64,000 nt of DNA from Cellulophaga omnivescoria (GCF_001999725.1 NZ_MDDP01000001.1:124001-188000); one strand, 5' to 3'. Shown: positions 53,017-61,472, counted from the first letter of the stretch. Program-made: numbers and translations. Notes: a model not told the origin generated them from the sequence alone.

Positions 53017-54893
53017 TATATAAATTTTTTATCAATATCGTTTTCTGTGATAGTCACATAAATTGGCTTGTTAAACGGACTTACCATAGATTCTGTACAC
53101 GCAAACAAATCGTTTACCAATGCAGACTGCGATAGTTTATCTAATACGTCTCCTGTTTTAACTGCTAAAGATTTACACAATGCTTTACTTAAAACATCTG
53201 CTTGTGAAAAACCATCTGCCCCTACATTTTGTTGGCAATCTGCCATTAGCTCATCAAAAATAGCATCTACTTCTGCTTCTGCAACCATTGGCGGAATACC
53301 ATTTATTTCTACTATATTTTCATTTATTTGTCCAAAAACAAAACCCATAGTAGTTAAATTGTCTTTTATATCTTTTAAAATATCAATTTCAGCTAAAGAA
53401 AATGACAATTGTATAGGAAAAAGTAGCTGCTGACTTAAACCTTCATTTAAAGTAACTGTTCTTAAAAACTTCTCATACAGCACACGTTGGTGCGCTCTTC
53501 CTTGGTCTATTACAACCATACCAGATTTTATGGTAGTTACAATATACTTTCTTTTTAACTGAAAAGTAATTGCAGAAGTATCTAAATCATCTTCTGTATC
53601 ATCAAAAATAGACTTTGTACTCACCTCTGACTCAAAACTTACTCCTTCAAAACCAGTAGATTTTACCTCTGCATTGGGCGTTTCTACATATAAACTCTCC
53701 CAACTTTGGGGACTAGGCTTTTTGTAAGATGCAAAAGAGTTAGATGCAGCTGAAGACGAACTACTACGCGCCTGTTTGGTTTCTTCTGCAAACGGATTAA
53801 AAGTTGAATCTACGGTTACCTTAGGTAAAACAGCATTTTTATTTTTATACTCATAAGGAGTCTGCAAATTACTGTCATGATCAAAATCTAAAGTAGGCGC
53901 AACATTAAACTGCCCCAAACTATGTTTTATAGTAGACCTTAAAATAGCATACAACGTTTGCTCATCATCAAACTTCACCTCTGTTTTAGTTGGGTGTATA
54001 TTTATATCTATTGATGAAGGATCTACCTCTAAATTTAAAAAATAACCAGGGTGTGTACCTGGCTTAATTAAACCTTCAAAAGCAGCAAGTACTGCATAAT
54101 GAAGATAATGACTTTTTATAAACCTGTTATTTACAAAAAAGTATTGTTCACCTCTACTTTTTTTAGCAAACTCAGACTTGCATATAAAACCAGAAACTTT
54201 TACAACTTGTGTATCCTCATTAACAGGAACCAATTTCTCATTAGACTTTTTTCCAAAAATATTTACTATTCTTTGTCTAAAATTAGATTCTGGCAAGTTA
54301 AAAAGTTCACTGCCATTGTTATAGTAATTAAACGCTATAGACGGGTGAGCTAAAGCTACTCTATGAAACTCATCTGTAATATGGCGTAATTCTACAGCGT
54401 CTGACTTTAAAAAGTTTCTACGTGCAGGAATATTAAAAAACAAGTGTTTTACCGCCAAAGAAGTACCTTGTGGTGTAGCAACTACCTCTTGAGATTTAAT
54501 TTCACTGCCCTCAATTTCTATTGCAGTTCCAATTTCTTCATTGGCAGTTTTTGTTTGTAAATCTACACGTGCAATTGCTGCAATAGAAGCTAAAGCTTCT
54601 CCTCTAAACCCTTTTGTGTTTAGATTAAACAAATCTTCTGCGCTTTGTATTTTAGATGTTGCGTGGCGCTCAAAACTAAGTCTTGCATCTGTAGCACTCA
54701 TACCAATACCGTTATCTACAACTTGTATTAGAGATTTACCACCATCTTTAATTATTAATTTTATGCTAGTTGCTCCTGCATCAATTGCATTTTCTAGTAG
54801 CTCTTTAACTACAGATGCTGGTCGCTGAACAACTTCACCCGCTGCAATTTGGTTTGCAACGTGGTCTGGTAAAAGTTTTATGATATCTGCCAT
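53016..54893 (-). CDS. mutL: DNA mismatch repair protein MutL, endonuclease motifs degenerate
   Basis: MutL couples MutS mismatch recognition to strand removal. The N-terminal GHKL ATPase is canonical: ENAIDAGA (34-41), DNGIGM (60-65), HATSKI (77-82), TKGFRGEALASIA (93-105), and DINIHPTKTEVKF (296-308). A linker of about 90 residues (360-445, Ser-rich) leads to the C-terminal dimerisation domain. The metal-binding endonuclease motif DQHA(X)2E(X)4E reads DQGRAHQRVLYE at 463-474, the C-terminal CPHGRP motif reads SPFNKP at 605-610, and the ACKxAIKA-type segment is LCKSLAVK (572-579). This protein therefore looks non-nucleolytic. It overlaps its neighbours on both sides by 1 bp in a five-gene operon. 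Confidence 0.95.
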   Translation of the reverse strand: MADIIKLLPDHVANQIAAGEVVQRPASVVKELLENAIDAGATSIKLIIKDGGKSLIQVVDNGIGMSATDARLSFERHATSKIQSAEDLFNLNTKGFRGEALASIAAIARVDLQTKTANEEIGTAIEIEGSEIKSQEVVATPQGTSLAVKHLFFNIPARRNFLKSDAVELRHITDEFHRVALAHPSIAFNYYNNGSELFNLPESNFRQRIVNIFGKKSNEKLVPVNEDTQVVKVSGFICKSEFAKKSRGEQYFFVNNRFIKSHYLHYAVLAAFEGLIKPGTHPGYFLNLEVDPSSIDINIHPTKTEVKFDDEQTLYAILRSTIKHSLGQFNVAPTLDFDHDSNLQTPYEYKNKNAVLPKVTVDSTFNPFAEETKQARSSSSSAASNSFASYKKPSPQSWESLYVETPNAEVKSTGFEGVSFESEVSTKSIFDDTEDDLDTSAITFQLKRKYIVTTIKSGMVVIDQGRAHQRVLYEKFLRTVTLNEGLSQQLLFPIQLSFSLAEIDILKDIKDNLTTMGFVFGQINENIVEINGIPPMVAEAEVDAIFDELMADCQQNVGADGFSQADVLSKALCKSLAVKTGDVLDKLSQSALVNDLFACTESMVSPFNKPIYVTITENDIDKKFI

Positions 54894-55183
54894 TATTTTA
54901 TGGAGAATATTGAAAGATCAAAGTCTATAATGTATAAAAAAGCGAAAACCAAAATAGCAATTATAATTGCCATTCGTATTTTCATATTTCTGTCTCCCTC
55001 TTTACGCAGATCAGAAAAAGCGTTTCCAAACTTACTTTTTAATCCTTGTTTTGGGCCAACAGTTGTACGGTATTTATCTAGTTTATGCTGAATTTTATAC
55101 GGGTTGCCCTCACCCTTATCATCAAAGTAACGAGGCTTGTAGTCGTACGACTTATTTTTCCGTAATCGTGTAAATTTTCCCAT
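54893..55183 (-). CDS. small conserved basic membrane protein upstream of mutL
   Basis: A 96-residue protein starting MGKFTRLRKNKSYDYKPRYF. The N-terminal 65 residues are strongly basic and aromatic (RTTVGPKQGLKSKFG), and a single membrane helix (about 70-90, MAIIIAILVFAFLYIIDF) lies near the C-terminus. Homologues are often labelled riboflavin synthase subunit beta because of nearby ribH, but nothing in the sequence supports that. The ATG at 55183 is preferred to an upstream ATG at 55255 because the conserved part begins there and a -7 box (55198-55205) lies 15 bp before it. It overlaps mutL by 1 bp. Function unknown; a type II (N-in) membrane protein with a nucleic-acid-like basic domain is a fair description. 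Confidence 0.75.
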   Translation of the reverse strand: MGKFTRLRKNKSYDYKPRYFDDKGEGNPYKIQHKLDKYRTTVGPKQGLKSKFGNAFSDLRKEGDRNMKIRMAIIIAILVFAFLYIIDFDLSIFSIK

Positions 55184-55197
55184 AATAACTAGATTTT

Positions 55198-55205
55198 CAA
55201 AGGTA
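55198..55205 (-). promoter_or_regulatory. -7 promoter box of the mutL-rhomboid operon
   Basis: CAAAGGTA reads TACCTTTG on the minus strand, an exact -7 match 15 bp before the first gene of the operon. Confidence 0.45.
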
Positions 55206-55292
55206 CTTAAAAACACAAAAAATAGCACAGATACTATGCCAAAACTTGTTAACAAGTCAAATTAACATAAAAACAAAAAAGATGTATAAAAA

Positions 55293-55336
55293 AATACTCT
55301 TAAAAAATCTTATTTAAAAGACTTTTTAAGAGTATT
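55293..55336 (-). terminator. ribH terminator
   Basis: AATACTCTTAAAAA pairs with TTTTTAAGAGTATT (14 bp, 16-nt loop); on the minus strand the stem runs into T7. It lies about 20 bp past the ribH stop. Confidence 0.8.
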
Positions 55337-55356
55337 AATAATTGTATTTGGCAGTA

Positions 55357-55839
55357 TTAGTTTCCTAGAGCAGCCATTTTTATTGCTGCTATTGCAGCTT
55401 CTGTTCCTTTATTACCGTGTTTACCTCCACTACGGTCTATTGCTTGCTGCAAATTATTATCTGTTAACACGCAAAATATAACAGGTGTATCTGTTAATAC
55501 ATTAAGATCCTTAATACCTTGTGCAGTTGCACTGCATACAAAATCAAAATGTTTGGTTTCTCCTTGTATAACGCTGCCAATAGCAATAACTGCATCTACT
55601 TTTTTTGTAGCAATCATTTTTTTACTACCATAAGTAAGTTCAAAACTACCAGGAACATCCCATCTTACAATGTTTTCTTTTACAGCGCCACAATCTAAAA
55701 GAGCTTCTATAGCTCCATTATATAGCCCTTCTGTAACTTCTGTGTTCCATTCTGAAACAACAATCCCAAACCGAAAATCTTTCGCGTTTGGGATTGTTGT
55801 TTTATCGTAAACTGATAAATTTTTATTAGCCGTAGCCAT
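55357..55839 (-). CDS. ribH: 6,7-dimethyl-8-ribityllumazine synthase
   Basis: RibH condenses 5-amino-6-ribitylaminouracil with 3,4-dihydroxybutanone phosphate to form lumazine, the precursor of riboflavin. The 160-residue protein shows the substrate site VSEWNTEVTEGLYNGA (28-43), DVPGSFELTYGSK and the catalytic loop GSVIQGETKHFDFV with the conserved His. The capsid-forming family typically has this length. It is 7 bp downstream of the TPR gene and probably cotranscribed; the other riboflavin genes are not nearby. Confidence 0.96.
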   Translation of the reverse strand: MATANKNLSVYDKTTIPNAKDFRFGIVVSEWNTEVTEGLYNGAIEALLDCGAVKENIVRWDVPGSFELTYGSKKMIATKKVDAVIAIGSVIQGETKHFDFVCSATAQGIKDLNVLTDTPVIFCVLTDNNLQQAIDRSGGKHGNKGTEAAIAAIKMAALGN

Positions 55840-55846
55840 ATCTATA

Positions 55847-56614
55847 TTATTTAGCTTTTCCTATAAATGCATCAATTGTTGTTGCCTCTATAGATGTAGA
55901 AAATTCGTTTTTAACTCTTTCAAAATACTTTAAAGCTTTATCTTTTTTACCCAACTCTAGTGCTGCCACACCTGCTTTATATAAATACCTTGGTGTAGTA
56001 AAATCATTATCACCTTGTGCAATTGCTTTTTCATAGTAATCTAAAGCATCTTCCGTTTGGTTTAATTGCATAAAAGCATCTCCTATACCACCCTTTGCTA
56101 AAGCACCTAAAGTAACATTATCTGTACTAAAATCTTCTAAATGATTAATAGCTTCTTGGTAGTTTTTTAAATTTAAATAAGCCATACCTGCAGAATAATT
56201 TGCCAAGTTAGCTGTAGGAGTACCACTGTAATCTTCAATAATATCTAAAAAACCGTATTTACCTTCAGACCCATTAAGAGCTAAAGTTAATAAGGAATCT
56301 TTATTTGCAGATGCATCATTTAACGCTTGGTCTAGGTACTGTTGTGGGTAGTACATTTCGTTATTAGCATCATTAATTTTAGGATTTTGAACAAAATTAA
56401 CATAAGCTAAGTAAGCTAATACTCCAACTGCAATAACACCTATAACGCCTAAAATGGCCTTTTGGTTTTTTGCAACCCACTCTTCAGATTTGGACGCACT
56501 TTCATCTAACGTATTAAAAACCTCTGCAGTTGTACTATCTTGTTCTTGTATTTCTACTTCTACTTGTTCTTCTTTAGTCTTTGGTTTGTATCCTCGCTTT
56601 TTATATGTAGCCAT
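55847..56614 (-). CDS. membrane-anchored tetratricopeptide repeat protein (YfgM-like)
   Basis: A 255-residue protein with an acidic cytoplasmic N-terminus (about 1-48), one membrane helix (about 50-75, [20 protein letters not shown]) and a periplasmic TPR region of about four repeats (such as [20 protein letters not shown] and [20 protein letters not shown]). This is the plan of YfgM, a SecYEG-associated chaperone partner of PpiD; that comparison is inference. A -7 box (TATTTTTG on the minus strand, plus 56635-56642) precedes it by about 20 bp. It is divergent from recF and followed by ribH. Confidence 0.82.
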   Translation of the reverse strand: MATYKKRGYKPKTKEEQVEVEIQEQDSTTAEVFNTLDESASKSEEWVAKNQKAILGVIGVIAVGVLAYLAYVNFVQNPKINDANNEMYYPQQYLDQALNDASANKDSLLTLALNGSEGKYGFLDIIEDYSGTPTANLANYSAGMAYLNLKNYQEAINHLEDFSTDNVTLGALAKGGIGDAFMQLNQTEDALDYYEKAIAQGDNDFTTPRYLYKAGVAALELGKKDKALKYFERVKNEFSTSIEATTIDAFIGKAK

Positions 56615-56634
56615 AGTTAATTTTATTAATCGCG

Positions 56635-56642
56635 CAAAAATA
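56635..56642 (-). promoter_or_regulatory. -7 promoter box of the TPR-ribH unit
   Basis: CAAAAATA reads TATTTTTG on the minus strand; a TTTAG-like -33 (plus 56659-56663) lies about 16 bp further out. Confidence 0.4.
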
Positions 56643-56738
56643 AAGTTTTTATTGAAATCTAAAACCTTATTTATTCGTTATTTTTCAATAATTTGCGAGT
56701 TCTCTTATATTTTTAAAATAAAACTTGCCAAAAACAGA

Positions 56739-57818
56739 ATGCTTTTAAAGAAATTATCGCTTGTAAATTATAAAAATTTTGACTCTAAAGAATTTGATTT
56801 TGACGCCAAAATAAACTGCTTTGTTGGTAGTAATGGCGTAGGAAAAACAAATATTTTAGACGCTATTTACCATTTATCTTTTGGCAAAAGTTACTTTAAC
56901 CCTATTGCTTCTCAAAACATAAAACACGGCGAAGATTTTTTTGTTATTGATGGTTTATTTTTAAAAAATGAAAGAGAAGAAAAAATAATTTGTAGCCTAA
57001 AAAAAGGTGCAAAAAAGGTAATTAAACGAAATGGCAAAGCATACGATAAATTTTCGGACCATATTGGTTTTTTACCTTTAGTAATTATTTCTCCGGCAGA
57101 CCGCGACCTTATTTTAGAGGGAAGTGATACTAGACGAAAGTTTATAGATGGTGTTATTTCACAATCTAATAAAGAATATTTAACAGCTCTTTTAAAATAT
57201 AACAAAATACTTTTACAACGTAATTCTCTTTTAAAATACTTTGCAGTAAACCACACTTTTGATAAAACCACACTAAGTGTATATAATGAGCAATTACAAG
57301 AATACGGCACATTTATACACCAAGAACGTGTTGCTTTTTTAAATGATTTTATTCCTATTTTTAAAGAACAATATGCTGCAATATCTGGCGGAAAAGAAAA
57401 TGTAACAATTACTTATAACAGTAAATTATTACATAAAGATTTGCTACAGTTATTTAATGAAAGTTTAGAAAAAGACAGAGCCGTACAGCATACAACTGTT
57501 GGCACGCATAAAGATGATTTATCTTTTGAAATTAATGAATATCCCGTAAAGAAATTTGGTAGTCAGGGCCAACAAAAATCGTTTTTAATTGCTTTAAAGT
57601 TAGCACAGTTTAACTTTATTAAAGCGCAGGCCAAAACAACTCCTATTTTATTATTAGATGATATTTTTGATAAACTAGACGAGAACCGAGTAGCACAAAT
57701 AGTGTCTTTAGTAGATGATGATAATTTTGGACAAATTTTTATTAGCGATACACACGCAGACCGAACTGAAAATGTGGTAAAAAACATACACCAGAGTTAT
57801 AAAATATTTAAAATATAA
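56739..57818 (+). CDS. recF: DNA replication and repair protein RecF
   Basis: RecF is an SMC-like ATPase that helps load RecA at gaps through the RecFOR pathway. The 359-residue protein begins [16 protein letters not shown]; Walker A is GSNGVGKTN (about 29-37), the ABC signature is [15 protein letters not shown] (near 270-284), and Walker B plus D-loop is [15 protein letters not shown] (near 306-320). ATG at 56739 is the family start; the open frame extends upstream without homology. It is far from dnaA/dnaN and sits next to a DUF721 gene with one lipoprotein gene between, a neighbourhood that keeps replication-associated genes together. Confidence 0.95.
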   Translation: MLLKKLSLVNYKNFDSKEFDFDAKINCFVGSNGVGKTNILDAIYHLSFGKSYFNPIASQNIKHGEDFFVIDGLFLKNEREEKIICSLKKGAKKVIKRNGKAYDKFSDHIGFLPLVIISPADRDLILEGSDTRRKFIDGVISQSNKEYLTALLKYNKILLQRNSLLKYFAVNHTFDKTTLSVYNEQLQEYGTFIHQERVAFLNDFIPIFKEQYAAISGGKENVTITYNSKLLHKDLLQLFNESLEKDRAVQHTTVGTHKDDLSFEINEYPVKKFGSQGQQKSFLIALKLAQFNFIKAQAKTTPILLLDDIFDKLDENRVAQIVSLVDDDNFGQIFISDTHADRTENVVKNIHQSYKIFKI

Positions 57819-57891
57819 CTAGTTGTACTTACAGTTTATATTTTATATTCATAAAACAAAATAACATTAAAAGTTGCCGTTATTTTATACT

Positions 57892-57899
57892 TAAATTTG
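57892..57899 (+). promoter_or_regulatory. -7 promoter box upstream of a small lipoprotein gene
   Basis: TAAATTTG, an exact -7 match, gives a leader of about 36 nt to the lipoprotein/DUF721 pair. The -33 element is not clear. Confidence 0.4.
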
Positions 57900-57940
57900 C
57901 ACACCCAAACCCTAAAATTGTATTTAAAATATTTTTAAAA

Positions 57941-58366
57941 ATGAAAAAAACAGCTCTAATATGTTTAACATTGCTAGTTATTGCCTGTGGTAGCCCAACA
58001 ACTGTAAAAAAAGAAGACATAAAGCTGCTTAACGGTTATTGGGAAATAAATAAAGTTTTTTTTGCTGATGGCACCAGCAAAGAGTATAAAGCAAACCCAG
58101 TAATAGACTTTTTTGAAATTAACAACCTAAAAGGATTTAGAACAAAAGTAAAGCCAAAAATTGGAGGCACTTTTATAGCTAATAATGATATAGATAAGGT
58201 TACCATTACCCAAAAACAAAGTACCTTTACCATATTATACAGTAACAGCCTTACGGAAAGAGAAGAAGAATTAATAAACCTTACAAAGGACTCGTTTACC
58301 GTTAAAGACACAGAACAAATTACATACGTTTACAAACGCTACCAACCTATACAAATAGAGCAATAA
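57941..58366 (+). CDS. small lipocalin-like lipoprotein
   Basis: A 141-residue lipoprotein with signal MKKTALICLTLLVIAC and Cys16 as lipidation site. The mature part begins with LLNGYWEINKVFFADG, resembling the lipocalin-like small beta-barrel lipoproteins common in Bacteroidetes, and is rich in beta-strands with no enzymatic motif. It overlaps the DUF721 gene by 1 bp (stop/start), implying coupled translation, although the functional connection is unclear. No clear family name. Confidence 0.7.
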   Translation: MKKTALICLTLLVIACGSPTTVKKEDIKLLNGYWEINKVFFADGTSKEYKANPVIDFFEINNLKGFRTKVKPKIGGTFIANNDIDKVTITQKQSTFTILYSNSLTEREEELINLTKDSFTVKDTEQITYVYKRYQPIQIEQ

Positions 58367-58662
58367 TGGCAAAACGAAAAAAAGAAAACCTACAATTAGG
58401 AGATCTTTTACAAGATTTTATAAAAGAAAATAAGCTAGACCGAGGTATAGACGGTGTAGATACGCGTGCTGCATGGAAAAACCTTATGGGGCCTGGTGTA
58501 AATAACTACACTACAGCTGTAGAATTGCGTAATGGTACTTTGTACGTATCTCTAAGTTCTTCTGTTTTGCGAGAAGAATTAAGTCACGGCAATTCAAAAA
58601 TTATTAAAATGATAAATGAAGATTTAGGAAAAGAAGTGGTAAAAAAATTAGTACTACGTTAA
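58366..58662 (+). CDS. DUF721 (DciA-like) protein
   Basis: A 98-residue protein matching DUF721: a basic N-terminus (KRKKENLQLGDLLQDFIKE), the DTRAAWKNLMGPGVNNYTT segment (about 26-44), and the strand-rich LRNGTLYVSLSSSVLREELS core. DUF721 includes DciA, the replicative-helicase operator of bacteria lacking DnaC/DnaI, which is also unusually short and K-homology-like. Whether this member loads DnaB is not known; its position near recF is suggestive. It is followed by a bidirectional terminator. Confidence 0.8.
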   Translation: MAKRKKENLQLGDLLQDFIKENKLDRGIDGVDTRAAWKNLMGPGVNNYTTAVELRNGTLYVSLSSSVLREELSHGNSKIIKMINEDLGKEVVKKLVLR

Positions 58663-58684
58663 ATACTTTTCATTTTAAAACATA

Positions 58685-58718
58685 AAAAAACCATCAAGCA
58701 AAAACTTGATGGTTTTTT
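58685..58718. terminator. bidirectional terminator between DUF721 and ndk
   Basis: AAAAAACCATCAAG pairs with CTTGATGGTTTTTT (14 bp, 6-nt loop), active on both strands for the convergent genes. Confidence 0.92.
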
Positions 58719-58737
58719 AGTATGTTGTAATGTAAAT

Positions 58738-59157
58738 CTAGAAAATTTCTCTTCCTGAAAAATGGAAAGCTCCTTCAATAGCAGCATTCTCATCACTATC
58801 AGATCCGTGAACTGCATTTTCTCCTATAGAAGTTGCATATAATTTACGAATAGTACCCTCTGCAGCTTCAGCTGGGTTAGTAGCACCAATAAGAGCTCTA
58901 AAATCTTCAACAGCGTTATCTTTTTCTAAGATAGCAGCAACAATAGGACCTCTAGTCATAAATTCTACTAACTCTCCAAAAAACGGACGCTCGCTATGTA
59001 CAGCATAAAATGCTTCTGCATCTCTCTTGCTTAACTGCGTATATTTCATAGCTACAATTTTAAAACCTGCAGATGTAATTTTCTCTAAAATACCACCAAT
59101 GTGACCATTTTCTACACCGTCTGGCTTAATCATTGTAAAAGTTCTGTTTGTAATCAT
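58738..59157 (-). CDS. ndk: nucleoside diphosphate kinase
   Basis: Ndk equilibrates nucleoside di- and triphosphates through a phosphohistidine. The 139-residue protein has the N-terminal [18 protein letters not shown] segment (6-23) and the active-site [13 protein letters not shown] motif with the catalytic His at about 117. Length and motifs fit the hexameric family. A good promoter lies at 59176-59209. It is convergent with DUF721 and stands alone. Confidence 0.97.
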   Translation of the reverse strand: MITNRTFTMIKPDGVENGHIGGILEKITSAGFKIVAMKYTQLSKRDAEAFYAVHSERPFFGELVEFMTRGPIVAAILEKDNAVEDFRALIGATNPAEAAEGTIRKLYATSIGENAVHGSDSDENAAIEGAFHFSGREIF

Positions 59158-59175
59158 CGTCTTTTAAATTTTTTG

Positions 59176-59209
59176 CAAAAATAATGCTTTTAATATAACA
59201 CGCAACAAA
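59176..59209 (-). promoter_or_regulatory. ndk promoter (-33 TTTG, -7 TATTTTTG)
   Basis: On the minus strand TTTG (plus 59206-59209) and TATTTTTG (plus 59176-59183) are separated by 22 bp, giving a leader of about 14 nt. Confidence 0.55.
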
Positions 59210-59270
59210 TTAGTTTAAAAGCTTGTAAAGCAAGTGTTAATAGATTGTTAGGTTTATAACAGTAAGTAAC

Positions 59271-60305
59271 TTAATAGGTTTGTTTTAATTCTCCTAGCAC
59301 CTTACCATTATCGCCAATCATTTTAAAGTTTACTGTTTTAGTGTCAAAATTAAAATTTAATACTCCAAAACTTTTCACAAATACTACATCTCCTACCCTG
59401 TATGGGTTTTCTTCTCCAGAAAAACCTGTGTATGTATGTGTTAATCCACTACTTGTAAAATCTACCAGCGGATAATTTAAATCTTTTACTGTGTCTACAG
59501 AAAACTCAGATATATGTCGGTCTCCAGACAATATCATTGCGCCTTTAGCCTTAGTTTGTACTAAAAGTTTTTTAAGTTTATCTACCTCATGCGGAAAATT
59601 TCCCCATCCTTCAAAACCGTGTTTGTTAGATAAATATTGAACACTACTCACCAAAATATTAAAATCTGCATCAGAATTATTTAGCTCTTCCGTTAACCAT
59701 TTCCACTGCTCTTTACCTAAAATAGTTCCTTCTCCGTAAACATTTGGTTGCACACGCCTTTTGTTGTCTGTAGCTGGCGTTAGTGCTGTTCTAAAATAGC
59801 GCGTATCTAAAACCAGTACTTTTATTTTTCCTTTTGGCAAATTATAATTATGCACTGCATAAACACCTTCTCTTTGTCTACGCGGACTATCTTTAGCAAC
59901 ATCCATAAAGTCTAAAAACTCTTGTTCACTTTCTTTTTTAGCCTTAAACTCTACTCCACCGTCATTTAAACCATAATCATGATCATCCCAAGTACCAATT
60001 ACAGGTACAGTTTCTTTTAACTTTTTGTAACCAGGCACATTGTCTTGAGCTGTGTAAATTGCTCTTAACTGCTCCATATTATCTGTATCTGCATAAATAT
60101 TATCTCCTCCCCAAATCCACAAATTAGGATTGGCTGCTAAAACATCATCCCACAAAGGGTTTACCTCATCATGCTTGTTACAGGAGCCAAAAGCAATAGT
60201 AAAATCAGATTTAGTTATTGGAGAAACAACAGTATTAGCTGTTTTAGTGGTTTTGCAAGCGCCAAACACTACCAATAAACCAAGTATAAAAATAGTTTTC
60301 TTCAA
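59271..60305 (-). CDS. PhoD-like alkaline phosphatase family lipoprotein
   Basis: A 344-residue lipoprotein: signal MKKTIFILGLLVVFGAC with Cys17. The metallophosphoesterase core matches the PhoD/phospholipase-D-like branch: IAFGSCNKHD (metal-binding Asp and Cys region), LWIWGGDNIYAD, IGTWDDHDYGLND, VLVLDTRYFR, and MILSGDRHISEF. PhoD-type enzymes hydrolyse phosphodiesters and monoesters, typically for phosphate acquisition in the periplasm; the actual substrate here is unknown. It is divergent from the NrnA gene. It follows no obvious Pho-box that I can recognise. Confidence 0.85.
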   Translation of the reverse strand: MKKTIFILGLLVVFGACKTTKTANTVVSPITKSDFTIAFGSCNKHDEVNPLWDDVLAANPNLWIWGGDNIYADTDNMEQLRAIYTAQDNVPGYKKLKETVPVIGTWDDHDYGLNDGGVEFKAKKESEQEFLDFMDVAKDSPRRQREGVYAVHNYNLPKGKIKVLVLDTRYFRTALTPATDNKRRVQPNVYGEGTILGKEQWKWLTEELNNSDADFNILVSSVQYLSNKHGFEGWGNFPHEVDKLKKLLVQTKAKGAMILSGDRHISEFSVDTVKDLNYPLVDFTSSGLTHTYTGFSGEENPYRVGDVVFVKSFGVLNFNFDTKTVNFKMIGDNGKVLGELKQTY

Positions 60306-60419
60306 AATATTAAAATTATAGTTTAAGTAACAATTTTAAGACTATTTTTTCACATACTAAAGCATTATACAAGGTATTAACCAAAACATAAGATTGGTGT
60401 TATAAAAAGCCAACGGTAT

Positions 60420-60449
60420 TTTGAGCATTTACTAAAAACACTATCTTTG
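60420..60449 (+). promoter_or_regulatory. nrnA promoter (-33 TTTG, -7 TATCTTTG), leaderless geometry
   Basis: TTTG (60420-60423) and TATCTTTG (60442-60449) are spaced 18 bp, a near-perfect Bacteroidota promoter. The ATG at 60456 is only 6 nt after the -7 box, so the transcript begins close to or at the start codon. Confidence 0.65.
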
Positions 60450-60455
60450 GTGCAT

Positions 60456-61472
60456 ATGAATATAGAAGATAGTAAAGTAGTGAGCTCCTTACTTAGCTCA
60501 CCACAAAAAATAGTTATAATACCACATAAAAATCCAGATGGTGATGCCATAGGTTCTACCTTAGGATTAATGCACTACCTAAAAAACAAAGGACAACAAG
60601 CAGTTGTAATTGCTCCTAATGACTTTCCTAAGTTTTTAAAATGGATGCCAGGACAAGAAGAAATCATTATTTTTGAAAATGATAAAGATCTCGCAGAAAA
60701 ATACATTGCAGAAGCTAGTCTAATTTTTACGCTAGATTTTAATCATTTATCTAGGGTTGGTTTTATGCAAGAAACCTTAGAGGCTGCAGAAGGTACCTTT
60801 ATAATGATAGACCACCACCAAGCACCGGCAGATTATGCAAAAGTTACCTATTCTGATGTGCATATGAGCTCTACTTGCGAAATGGTTTACAATTTTATTG
60901 AAGCTGTAGAAGATACTTCTAAAATTACTGCAGATATTGCCAATTGCTTGTATACAGGCATAATGACAGATACTGGCTCTTTTAAGTACTCATCTACAAC
61001 AAGCAGAACACACCGCGTAGTTGCAGATTTAATTGATAAAGGAGCAGAAAATATGGCTATACACAATAAGGTGTTTGACACCAATTCTCCTAGTAGATTA
61101 CATATTTTAGGTTGTGCCCTAAAAAATATGGTGATACTAGAAGATTACCATACTGCATACATTACACTTAGCCAAGAAGAGTTAGATGAAAACGACTTTA
61201 AAAAAGGAGACACAGAGGGTATAGTCAATTACGGACTTACTTTAGACAATATAATTTTTGCCGTTATTTTTATTGAAAATAAAGATGAAGGAATTATAAA
61301 AATATCATTTAGATCTCAAGGTAATTTTTCTGTAAACGAATTTGCAAGAGCGCATTTTGAAGGTGGCGGGCACGACAATGCCGCTGGCGGTAAAAGCAAT
61401 GTTTCTTTAGAAGAAACCACAGCAAAATTTGTTGCTTTGTTAGACAGTTATAAAGATCAATTAAAAGGATGA
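60456..61472 (+). CDS. NrnA-type DHH phosphoesterase (oligoribonuclease / pAp phosphatase)
   Basis: A 338-residue DHH-DHHA1 protein that, by homology to Bacillus NrnA, degrades short RNA oligonucleotides and/or converts pAp to AMP. Motifs in order: IIPHKNPDGDAIGSTLG (about 20-36, first Asp pair), FTLDFNHLSR, MIDHHQAP (the DHH-like motif), TGIMTDTGSFKYS, and the DHHA1 substrate motif GGGHDNAAGG near residue 305. ATG at 60456 is chosen because a TTG 9 bp upstream overlaps the -7 box. gldI overlaps its stop by 4 bp, forming an operon with gldI and a PPIase. Confidence 0.9.
   Translation: MNIEDSKVVSSLLSSPQKIVIIPHKNPDGDAIGSTLGLMHYLKNKGQQAVVIAPNDFPKFLKWMPGQEEIIIFENDKDLAEKYIAEASLIFTLDFNHLSRVGFMQETLEAAEGTFIMIDHHQAPADYAKVTYSDVHMSSTCEMVYNFIEAVEDTSKITADIANCLYTGIMTDTGSFKYSSTTSRTHRVVADLIDKGAENMAIHNKVFDTNSPSRLHILGCALKNMVILEDYHTAYITLSQEELDENDFKKGDTEGIVNYGLTLDNIIFAVIFIENKDEGIIKISFRSQGNFSVNEFARAHFEGGGHDNAAGGKSNVSLEETTAKFVALLDSYKDQLKG

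Noticed and set aside
56454-56738. Upstream in-frame extension of recF
   Set aside because: It overlaps the start of the divergent TPR gene, lacks homology to RecF, and the conserved protein starts at 56739.
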